Positions 11,501-23,500 of a stretch of DNA of 32,500 nt are shown piece by piece; the stretch's first letter is position 1; every line of letters begins with the position of its first letter. The notes beneath the pieces were generated by a model that had not been told where the DNA came from, ran no database searches, and worked only from the letters and a program-made list of their open reading frames with translations. This stretch comes from Penaeus vannamei (Eukaryota > Arthropoda > Malacostraca > Decapoda > Penaeidae). The position numbers and the translations under genes are program-made. The stretch covers positions 2,804,520 through 2,837,019 of the forward strand of contig NC_091589.1 in NCBI RefSeq assembly GCF_042767895.1, read 5' to 3'.

Positions 11501-14500
11501 ATTATCAAAAACCGTCTAACTTCAACCCCTCCCATGCCCTAGACGACACCATACACAGGTAAGCTTGGATTCCTAAAAAGTGGGTTCCCAAAGAATCCAA
11601 GACGTTATATCCCCAGTATTTCAAACAAGACTGGCGCGAAGAGGATGGGCAGGGGGGGGGGGGGAGTACTAGATAACACTACATTTTCAAATTAGAGTTG
11701 GAGATCGCTGCTCGCTTCCATCATGTCTTTCAATTAGGGGGAATACAGAACAGAGGTGGATTCATACCAATTGCTGACGAAGATACATTCGAAACCGGTC
11801 AAATGCATCTTGTATTACGAGCGTATTAGTTCTCATTTGTACCTTTTCCAAATTTCCTATCTGTTGGCAATACAGTCTGGATTGGTCTGTGTCAACAATA
11901 TGCTCAAACCGGATGGGTTGGGCTCCGCACCTTGCAGTTGCCTTCCTTCCTGGTTTCCTTTGCCCAAGGACTTTCTCCGCCTCGAGCAAGTCCGGCGAAC
12001 CCACCCCCTTGTCACGGCCGGAAGTCCGGCACCCCAGAAATCAGAAACAGGCACCCGGCAGCAGGAGAGCAGTCGCAGAATATAAGGACGTCTTTGGAGA
12101 GCAGAAGGGAAGACCAGACCCAGCAGACAGAAGCAGTAGTCACAGGGCAGGTCGCACTCCGCCCTCAGCACTTGGGGTCACACCTTACCTTTCCCAATAA
12201 ACCAACAAGCCAAGACCCCTTTCATCACCATCAACCTCCACGCCCCCCTAACTCTTACGTTGACATCTGGTGGCTTAGCGGTGGAAGAACCTCACAATGC
12301 CGAACATTCCTGTAAGAAGTGCCTCCTCGCCTTAGCGCCAGTCATCGCTACCAAGACCTTTGATCCAGGACACCCACATCATGTCTGCCACACTACTTTG
12401 TTGACCACTCACGCCTGTGCTACGCTCCCGACTACGTCGCTGAAGATGAATTCCCGCACCCACTCTCGCCAACCAACACAGCCATGGCTTCACACTTCTA
12501 CCCTGTATCACCGATACTTCCTCGCTACTTCTAAGACTAAAAGCGTTTTAAGCACGGGACCGCTTGGGCAAGAATTCTTGCCAACAGGCCAAGTGCTGTA
12601 CTGTTCCCTGCTTAAAACGCTTTCCAAGGCAGGCAGGCCCTGTTCAGTGATGCCAGACATGTGGAAGTGTCTTTTTATAAAGTACAAATCATAACAGTCC
12701 TTGATGAGCATAGAAATATCAAAAGAACACACAAAATATACATACTTGGGTTTTAAAAGTCGAGGGTGGAGTTTATTTCACTGGCGGTTAGTAACAGTTT
12801 GAACGCACAATTCAAAACAACTGAAAAGCTAGCGCCGCATCAAGATGGCAGAGTAAATCTACCCAAACATCTTAAAGCGCAATATTTTCTCCTATATTCA
12901 TATAAAGTGCCTCTAAAACAATGACACCCGATTGACAGCCCCTTTCATTCTGACGCATTATCAAAACAAATTAACATCCCTGAATTAAAATATAGGCCTA
13001 CCCATTCCCATATATCCAATTTTATGAGATAAATATGACATATCATCGAATACACTATCAACAGAAGAATGTTGCTAGAATTTCCCACTTTTTTCACTTG
13101 AAATATTCTTTAATTCATAGAATAGCAGATACATTTTCGATTTAGAGAGACGAGGAGTTTAGCAATAAGGAGGTAAATTGTTCGTCTTATAATAATTGAT
13201 TATTTATAAGTAAAACACTTTATTCCCATAATCTCCATTATCTCCTTTCGTTTTCAGTTAATTTCAATTTCTCTGAATTAAGAAAATTACAGAATCAGAT
13301 ACCGTGAAAAAAATATTTATTTGTTAAGATTTTAAGCGGAGTTTGTGGCCAACGCCCGCATTCGAAGGATCGTGACCAGTACGGTACGCGACCGACGATG
13401 TTGCCATGGTGACGGTACACCGCTTGACTTAACAAGCAGGTATGGCTGGGTGCTAGAGATCGACGGGAGAGCCGGGGCAGCTCCTCCAACGGCTAAGGCC
13501 TGGGTAGGCCTAGTTGCTGTTGCTGTGGTCTTACTCAGGTGGAGTGATGAACTCGGCCCGGCTGTGTCAACTACCGGGAGCGAAGGGAGTCTGCGGTCCA
13601 ATGGGCGATCCACTCTCTAATTGACATATATTAAGTTATTCATATAGTTGCGGTCTTCACATAGCACAGTTTAATATATTTAATTTTTCTCAGCAAATAA
13701 CCATACTACAATTTATTCAATTATTGTAATTATTGTAATATTATCCATGTCTTTTGTTGTGATTTTACATTTATCGTTTCCTTCACTCTATACGCTATGG
13801 TTATTAGTTCCTTCGTTACTGCTTGTATTTTCACTTTCATTCTGTGAATTTATACATATCGTTGTGTTCTTTGATCTTTTGAAAATCACTTTCCTTTTAC
13901 TTGCTGCGGTAATTGTTCCCTTATTCACACATACATGTTGACGACCCCCTTTACTCATCTATTTGACCACTCTGCATGGAATTCACTCTAGGATTCTTTG
14001 TACTGTAATGGATTGGAAGTATGAAATATTCAGATTTTAATTTAGTCTCTCCCTTGGCAGTATGGTATACATACAAAAACACGGTGTCCTGCAGAAGAAA
14101 AATTACGGGAATTGCACGCCTGATTTAATGCGATATATCGATACCAGTACACTCCATGACCTCACGAAGAGGTCGTGTGGTGCCCTGCTCCAGTGCCCTC
14201 ATCCTTTATACACGTATAAATGTATATACTCTGGCGTCATGTACGAGGATATTGTTCATTAATTTTTGGTGCGCATATACCTCGCAATTGAAATGTTATG
14301 CGAGTAATGATGTATCATGGTTATGTTTTAAATTCAATTGAATTTATTCCTCCACTGAGTGCCAGTACTGTGTTAGTGACCGTTGGAACTGAGTGCCCCG
14401 TTGTCCTGAGCGCCATAATTCACCTGTCATGAGGCGGGTGAGCCAGATATGCCAGGTGCCGCAGTCACCACCCCCACGATGGGGGAAAACCGCGAAGTAA

Positions 14501-17500
14501 ACACTGAGGGGGAGGACACAGGGTTTAGGATATAGCATACTGCACAGCACACCATGCGGTCCCCATGTGCGTGCTCACGCTCGCTGTCTGCCCTCGCTTC
14601 ACCCCCAAGCCACGCTCTCTATCAGAATAAAAGGGAGGCCAAACCTTGACCTCCCCTCATTCTCATTCTCGTTCACACCTCGACGAGCTAGCCCTTGACC
14701 CGGGTTGGTCGCTCCTGACCTGATCTGACCGCTCCTCCCGGCCTCTCCTGGGCCAGGCCGGAGGGTCACCCTCAGCACCGCCAGATACCCTGTTCTTGTA
14801 TCGTTATTCTAGTGTATTTAACAAGTGCGTGTAACTCTTAGAAATAATGAGAACAGCCACTACGTGTATCACTAGCCGCCACCTGTAATTCAACTACACT
14901 ATACTGATTACCTTCAAATCATGCGATGAAAAAAAGAAATCGGAAAAATATGACGAATACCTCATTACACATTATAACAAGGACCTTGACCTTGAAAACG
15001 CATATGCACTCGATGGCGTTCACAAGGCCATTCGAGTGTACAAGGATGGCCAACCATTAAACCGAATCCGCATCGTATGGAAAGGAGAGCAACCCCCTCC
15101 AAGTACATACAATTTTTTTTGAAAAGTACATGCCCACCAGCCACTTGAGGTCATGGAGGCCATCTCCCATGATTTCCTACAACTGCATGAGAAGCGGCCA
15201 TGTAGTAAAGTACTGCAAAGACAAGGCACGCTGCGCAGCATGTGGTGAGCAACACACTGCCAAGGAGTATCCTCGCTGTGCTGCGTGGCGAGAGCCTACT
15301 GCAGATGCACTGAGCTTTGTCCCTGCTTCAGGTGCGGGAAAACAGGTATGACTGCCTGGCACTGGGGGTGCACAGCCCTCCCTGCCCTGTCAGCTCCCCC
15401 CTCCCTCCTCCTGTGGCCGCACGGCCCTTCCTGCCCTGGCCCCTCCCGCCCACCCCCTGTGGCCTCGGCACCGACCGCGAGTGACTAGCACGGCCCTCCT
15501 AGCCGAACCCGTGGCCATAATGCCGGGGGAGTGCCCGCCCGTGCCGTGGGTGACGTCACCAGCCGCGGGAAGTCTCTGCCGGCGAGTGGGGGTGCAGAGG
15601 TCAACGAACTACGCGACACGGTTGCGCTGTTAACAGAGCAGGTGAACAAGATGCTAATGATCACAGAGTTAAAGACCGTGACCCCCCTTCCCGCCGGGCG
15701 CCAGCCAAGGCGGCTGTCCCTCATCCTCGGGCAGGGATGACCTGGCCGGGGAATCCCCCGCACAACCATATGAAAGAAGTGACGTCACGCCAGCTGACCA
15801 TAGTGACATAAATGTGCTGGAGCTTTTAAAGGAAGTTAAAGCTCTGAGAAAAGAAAACAATGACAAGGAAAAAAATGAAATGGGACTGTCATTGCCGAGA
15901 TACTAGTGTTGCCATTAGTGTTAAAGTAACGAGCGAGCAGATTCGATGTCAAGACATCAGTGCTGATCACCAGAGTGGTCGTGTCAGCGCTGACAGCAGC
16001 GACGAACAATACCACGATCCTGCGGCACCGAGTCAGACGAGGAGTCCAATGACGTCACCAGCCCCCCAGGTACATCTGGCACAACAACCGAGAGGACTGT
16101 GCTAAGAAGTGGGACAAAGCTAAGACCTACTCTTTGACATGGTTAAAAGTTCTTTTAAGCTTAGGACAATCATCTGTAACAAAATCTACATTATTCATGA
16201 AGTTATACGTTATTTATGTGAACCTAAATTCTGTAATATCAATAGATATAAGTGCATGAAGCACAGATTCCATAATACACCACTCACATATGGATAAAAG
16301 CACAATTAAATTCATATGGAATATGCGTAGTATTAAGCCTAGGCTGAGTGCCCTAGAGTAAATATAATATTGATGTGATTTGCATGCAAGAACCTTTTGC
16401 TGCTGCAAAGGTGAAAATTGCACCTTCAATTAAGGGATATGACTGGATTGTTGACATATGTGAATGTAACACTGCCATAGAAATTAGTTAACTCCGAGAA
16501 TACTGATGTTCAATTTCATCATTTAAAAATTCAGACTGCCTCTGAGTATTTCTCACTATACAATATATATGCCTGATCGTCAAAATTTCTGGCTAGTTCT
16601 TTACCCAATTTTCACAACCAAGACACATTATACATGGGCGACCTTAATGCAAGGCACCCACACTTTGCAGACAGCCAGCGTAACAGTAATGGGGAAGAAT
16701 TCAAACATTTCATTAATAATAGATCACTGACAGTATATGACAAATAGAAACTCATTTGGGAGGTGGCAGGTTAGATTAGTTCATGGTAATGTGTGTACTT
16801 CACTGGTACGAGAACTAGTTAGTGACCACTTGCATTCCGATCTGACTATACTGTTGACAGAAACTCAGCCCCTAAAACACCTAGGCTTAGAATAATCATC
16901 CCACCGGGTCTGGAGCATCACTTCAAGGCACGTGTCTTTGATTACTATATAACACATGGGTCTGTTCACAAAAACTCTCGAAGAAAAAGAGCCTCCAAGC
17001 CCCCCATGCTCCCAGGTGGATCAATGACCCAATTCTAGCCAAGGAACATAGATGAGTTCAGGAGCTTGCCACAATTGCTATAAAGACAACAAGACGTCAG
17101 ACAATCTTATGCAGTTTCTTAAAGCCAATAAAGAATTCAGAGAACTAAAAACAGCTTCGTAGTAAACACTAGGAACAATCTTTGCAAAGCATCAATAGTC
17201 AAACTTCCATGGCTGATGTATGGAGAAAGATCAATAGGCTGACAGGTAAAGCTCCCACAACACCGCAGTTTCACAGCCCACAAGAACAGGCTAATATGCT
17301 GCTGGAGCAGTGGGCCGAAAACTCTCAGCTGAGCTCACTTCCACAAGGAGTAAAAGTTCAACTCGGCAAGTCGAAAATAGATAGAAAATTCAATATAACG
17401 GTAGCTTGTGCTGCTATTGACCCGTCCGACTTTGATGAAATAACCGAGTGGGAACTGAATAATGCCCTTTTGAAAGGTAAGGCAACCACCCCTGGCGAGG

Positions 17501-20500
17501 ATGGCATTACTTAGTGTTCTTCGCCTCATTGCGCAGGTGTCAGGCAACTCACTCTTACACCTGTATAGACTCAACTTATCACAAGGAATCCTCCCAAGCT
17601 CCTGGATTAAAAGTTTAATCATCTCTATGTGGAAGTTCAGGAATCTTCCACGTTTGTTAAATAAAGAGAAAAATCACGTGGGCATGGCCACAGTCGAAAC
17701 TACCGTGATGACTGGACATCGTCGGAGTGATCAGGTGATGTTGGGCATGCACCCGGAGTGAGGGATCGTCAGGGTTGACCCGGGGTCGGCCGCACTTTTC
17801 CGCTGGACGTGATTCGAGACTGATCACGGGATGCAGCAACCAGGGTGTGCGTGATTTGTGGTTATTTTGGTAAGCGGTCTGTCATATATACCTATCAATT
17901 AAATGAGATCTTTCTAGGGCTGCATAATTTTGAATATGTATATAATTTTAGTAAGCTTTGTAATATATATTGAACATGCATTAATGATTTTAAAATATTT
18001 CATGTAAATCTATAAAAATAGTAAAAAACAAGAAATTTCAATATTTAGTTTCCTTAATCCCTTCATTGCAGGTATGATGATTTTAAATAATTCACCTGAA
18101 GGACATATTTTCCCTGTTTTCTAAGAAAACAATGGTGGTGGCGGCGATCTTAATCATAACAGAAATCTATCGATTATATCGATTTCGATACCTATACCAA
18201 AATCCAAGACTCACAAATACAGACCAATTTCCTTGACCTCCTGTCTGTGCAAAGTACATGAGAGAATAATTCTGAACAGCCTCATGTACCGTATACATGC
18301 AAAGTTATCCCCCAGATTGTATGGATTTCTCCCAGGACGTAGCAGTCAGCATTATTTTGCACAGTAATTAAACTCAATACCAGGCATGCAAACCGTATTT
18401 CTTGATCTTCAATCTGCCTTAGATATTGCAAACAGAGAAATGATCCTTGAGCAACTAGCTAGCTTTGGTATTCTGGGAAAACTGTTCACATGGATTCAAA
18501 TGTGTCTATCCAATCGATCAGTTCAGGTTTTCTTCACGGGTGTTAAGAGTACTCATACAAAAGTGTTTGAACTCGGCACACCTCAGGGAGGCGTACTTAG
18601 TCCCATGCTATTTAACATCCTAATGCATAGATTACTAGGCGATATACCAATTGAGGGCAATGACTTATTTGCTATGCCGATGATATTTGCATTTAATCCT
18701 CATCCGAGGAGAGAATGCAACAGATTCTTGATCTACTTTCATCAATGGCTACAGAGTGTGGCTTGATCATATCGACTAAAAAAAAAACAAAAAAACAAGC
18801 CACTTAACCCTAAAACAATCCCTCTGCCAAGCTTTCACATCATTGACGTTGAGCTAGATCTGTCACAAATACAGATATTTCGGGGTGATTGAACTGGGGG
18901 AACTGATGAAGCAACTTAAGACACTTGTCGGCAAAGACCATGGTATTAATGTCAATATTGCTAAACTAGATCCCAAAAATTGAGGATTTCTGGCTCCTGG
19001 TACCAGCGCCCAGACCCACATCGTTGGACATGGTACAGCGATGCGGGTAATGCAGCCAAGGAGATCGACCACATTCTCGTTAGCACTCGTTGGAGGATCC
19101 TCCAGAACTGCAGGGTGTATAGGGGTGCCGAGTTCTGTGGTACTGACCATAGATTGGTTGTGGCCACCCTCCGGGTTCACTTCAAAACTTCCTAGCGGCC
19201 CAATGACCACCCTAGGGTATTTCATCTGGACAGGCTGAAGGAGAGGGAGTGTGCTTGGAGGTTTGCTGAGACAATCTCTGATCGGTTCACAGCGCTTGAC
19301 AATCTGACGGACCCTGTACTTCTGTGGGACACCTTCAAGCGTGAAACACTTGATGCAACCCAAGAATCGATTGGAGAACGCCCGAGAACAAGACAATTTA
19401 ATCTCTCTGGAGACACTGGAGGCCACAGATGCTTGCTGCGCAGCTCGTCTGGCAGGGGATCGGGATTTATACCGTTCTCAGGTGCGCAGAACTCGGTCTC
19501 TGTTAAGAAGGGATAAGGAACATTTTATTAGGAGTCTTGCTGAGGAGGTCGAAGGCCATTTCATAGTATATGACCTTCGTCCTGCATACCAAGCCCTGAC
19601 AAAACTGAACTCCAAGCCCTCTTCACAGGTGACTGCAGTTTGCTTATTAGGGGGCCAGATCGTCTCAGATCCTGTTGCGGTGCGGGAGCGTTGGGCTGAG
19701 TACTTTGAGTAGTTGTATCAAGGTTGACTCCAACAGTTAACTTTGATGTGGGTGGTGCCGTGATTCCGTTGCCGGACCCACCCATTAGCGAGGACCCACC
19801 CTCCCTAACTGAAGTTAGGGAGGCGATCTCCAAGCTGGAGAGTGGTAAAGCAGCGGGTATTTGCAGCATCTCAGCTGAACTGTTAAAGGCTGGTGGTGAA
19901 CCTATGGCACGGGGATTGCATGCTGTCCTGGCTGCCATCTGGCAGTCCGGTGCCGTTCCCCCTGACCTGTTGAGGGGTGTGGTCATCCCTCTCTGGAAGG
20001 GGAAGGGGGACCGATGGGACTGTAGCAATCATCGTGGCATCACACTGCTCAGTGTACCAGGCAAGGTTCTTGCCCGCATCCTTCTGAGGTGTATTAGAGA
20101 CCATCTACTAAGGCATCAGAGGCCAGAGCAATCTGGATTCACTCCTGGTAAATCCACAATAGACAGTATCCTTGCGCTCCGAGTCAATGTAGAGTACCGT
20201 CGCGAGTTTGGACGTGGGCTGCTTGCAGCCTACATCAACCTCAAGAAGTTGTTCGATACAGTGCATCGGGAATCACTCTGGGAGATCCTGAGATAGAGGA
20301 ATTCCAACAAGGATTATTAAACTAATTGCAAAACTGTATACTGGTACTGAAAGTGCAGTAAAGTGTGGTGGGAGCCTGTCGAGCTTCTTACCTGTCAGTC
20401 CAGGAGTGAGGCAAGGCTGTGTTCTTGCACCATCCCTTTTCAACACTTGCATGGAGTGGATACTAGGCAGAGCTACTAGGCAAAGTCACTGTGGAGCAAC

Positions 20501-23500
20501 ACTGGGTAGTATTAAGGTTACAGACCATGACTTTGCCGATGATGTTGCTATTCTATCTGAGTCTTTGGAAACCATAGTGGTGGCTCTCGATGCATTTAAC
20601 AATGAAGCTTAGCCCTTGGGTCTAGAAGTCTCATGGACCAAGATCAAGATCCAGGACTTTGGGGACTTGCTAGAAGAACCTGTTCGGTCGGTACGTTCTT
20701 GCGGCGAGGACATTGAAGTCACAGAGAGCTTTACATACCTTGGTAGTGCAGTTCATAACTCAGGGCTGTCAGACCAGGATGTCAGCAGACGGATTGGCTT
20801 GGCAGCAGGGGTCATGAACTCTCTCGATAAGAGTACTTGGAGGTGCCGGTACCTGTGCAGAAGGACCAAGCTACGGGTTTTCAGGGCCCTGATTCAGGGC
20901 CAGTTTTGCTCTACGGTAGTCAAACCTGGACATTATCCAGTGCCCTGGAGTCTCTTGATGCCTTTTGTAATGGGTCCTTGCGCCAGATCATGGGGTATTG
21001 TTGGCGGGACCATGTGTCTAACCAATGGCTGCACCGTGAGACTGGCACAGGACCTGTTACCTGTACAATCCGGGATCGCCAACTCAGGCTATATGGCCAC
21101 CTGGCTCGCTTTCCACAGACTAATCCTGTTCATCAGGTTGTCTCTGTAAAAGAGAACCCTGGGTAGAGGAGGCCTGTGGGACGACCTAGGAGGTCGTGGC
21201 TTGGGCAGATCGATCAAACCTGTCGGGAAGAGCACGAGATGGGCTGAGTCCCTGCCTGGTGGCTTGCCATGAGGGATCCCAAAAGGTGGACGCGGCTATG
21301 CGTCCCCGTCGGCGTTAGCTCCTGATGGTGATGATTGCTAAACTAACTGTCATACATACGGTCGGTCATAGATTATCATGCATTGCACCTAGTATTATAC
21401 AAGGAATCAGAGTTGGCTAGTTTAGAAATTGTACAAAATGAGGCCCCTAAACCAACAAGGATTGTGAATATGAGAACAGAACTTTTCCCGTTTGTCTATG
21501 GAAGAATATTATACATAAACACCACATTTAATGTCAAAGCAATAAGAGTTCCAAAGACAACTAAAACATAGAATAGTGGAGCTAACTTTGAATGGCGACA
21601 TCAATTCAAACTCAAATCTATGGCTACAAGTAACATTTAAGTACTAAGACCCTACATGGACGTTCTGCTCCACCGTGGAAAATGTCAGACCTAAGCGTAT
21701 TTTATACGACTGCCCCCCAAAAAGTATGCTTTAGTAATTATCAATGAGCACCTTGAAAATATGCCCAATGCGTATGAATGCTACACTGATGAATCCTTGT
21801 AGTCTGGGAGTAGAGCTTTTGTCGTATATAAAAATATTTTGCAGTACCAGGATTGTAGGATTCATGACTGGGCTAGCAATACGCAAACCGAGTTGGCAGG
21901 AATGATCATAGCCACCGCCAATAGCCAATTTCTATTAAATCAAGGCTCAGGGGTAATTTTCTGCGACTCCCAGGGTGCTCTCCAGGCTCTGAACACACCA
22001 GACAGAGGTGCAGGAAATATTGCAAATGACAAGGATAAATGTGTATCGTGAAAAAGAACGAGGACATGATATACGTTGTGTGTGGATACCATCGCATGTT
22101 GGAATCCCCAGGCATGATCATGCTGACCGCCTAGCAAAATCAGCATGTGACAAGCAAAGTGTGGATATAGATATTGGGGTACCTCTTGCTAGGATTTCAC
22201 ACATAATTAAAACTTCCTTCAAAGATGACTTGTCTGACGATTAATTCTCAAAGGTCTGAAAACAAGATGTATTCATCTATGGATTATACAAAACAAGAAC
22301 AAGAGTGATATTGAGACCACAAGAATCAGGCTGGGTTATAGATTGTACTGGCAAGTCACTACAGCCTGTAATATTGAAGAAACTAAGTGTAAATTATGCA
22401 ATGAAGAATATAAGTGAACACTTGTACATTATATCTCAGAGTGCCATGTGATATACAGCCTTTCAGACCACCTAGCATGAAGTATGGAGAACTATGTAAC
22501 TACATATTATCTGATGTCTTGGAAGATATACTTATGTTATATCCTAAATTTGGAATGTAGTATCACATGACATATCAAATGTTACATTGCCTTTCCACGC
22601 CCAAGCCGCATGCCGGCTTGGTCGATGAGTAGATAAATTACTGTTCTTTTCTTTTAAATATATTATAGATCGTAATATTATGATCTAGACTTACACTAAT
22701 ACTATTATATAATGCTTTGACCATGCATCAAATGTACCACAGCTTGCCCACGCCTGTGCAGTTAGCCAGGGTGGTAAATAAAGGACTAAACTAATATATC
22801 GATACGTAAGGGTGCATGCATGTAGCGATGTGATGGTCGGATGCAGCGGCGTAAACAAAAGGCCATTGAAAAGATGAACGGCTTCTCATCAAGGAGACGG
22901 AGGGAAGCATCCACGGAACATCCCAAGAAAGCGCACGTGCCTGTATTTACTTCATTATTTTAAATAAATTTTGACATGTACGAGGATCTCAACTATAAAG
23001 GGCGGTATAATGGTACATTACATGCAATGCCTACTTCCCACGTGCCATCGCTGCTGCTGCCTCTCTGAGGCCTGGCCTGGCCTACCCTCAGCAAGGAGCG
23101 CTGGCATACCAGTTTTCATATCGTGTGTTCTATTCAATAAAGACTGAAGCCATTCAGTGTTTCCCTGATGCCACCTGTAATTCAAATAAACTATAAAATA
23201 AGAGGTGTTAGTACCTCTCATAGCTGGTGGCAGGGTGTGAGCTTCAACCTTCCGGCTTGAAGCACGATCCAAGAACTTCGAAGAACATAGGACTGCTCGC
23301 CTATATAAACATCGCAATATGAAGAACGAGGATACAAAACCACGTGAGTACATGTATGGGTCAAATCTTTTCTTTTTCCTTTCTTCTTCTCCCATATATG
23401 TGTTATGCAAACCGTTCCCACGTTGGTTTTGTTGGTGGAAAGTGCTAAAAGTGAAAATCTAACAGCATAATGGCAACATTCACAATCTGTCAATCACTGG

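Noticed and set aside
13332..13620. Overlapping 91- and 93-codon frames on opposite strands as a possible host exon
   Set aside because: Composition is unlike the host gene exons and I see no splice signals in phase 0 around a Thr/Val-rich segment.
18863..19426. 187-codon minus-strand open frame
   Set aside because: It is antisense to RTE endonuclease and linker sequence and crosses the insertion junction at 18968.
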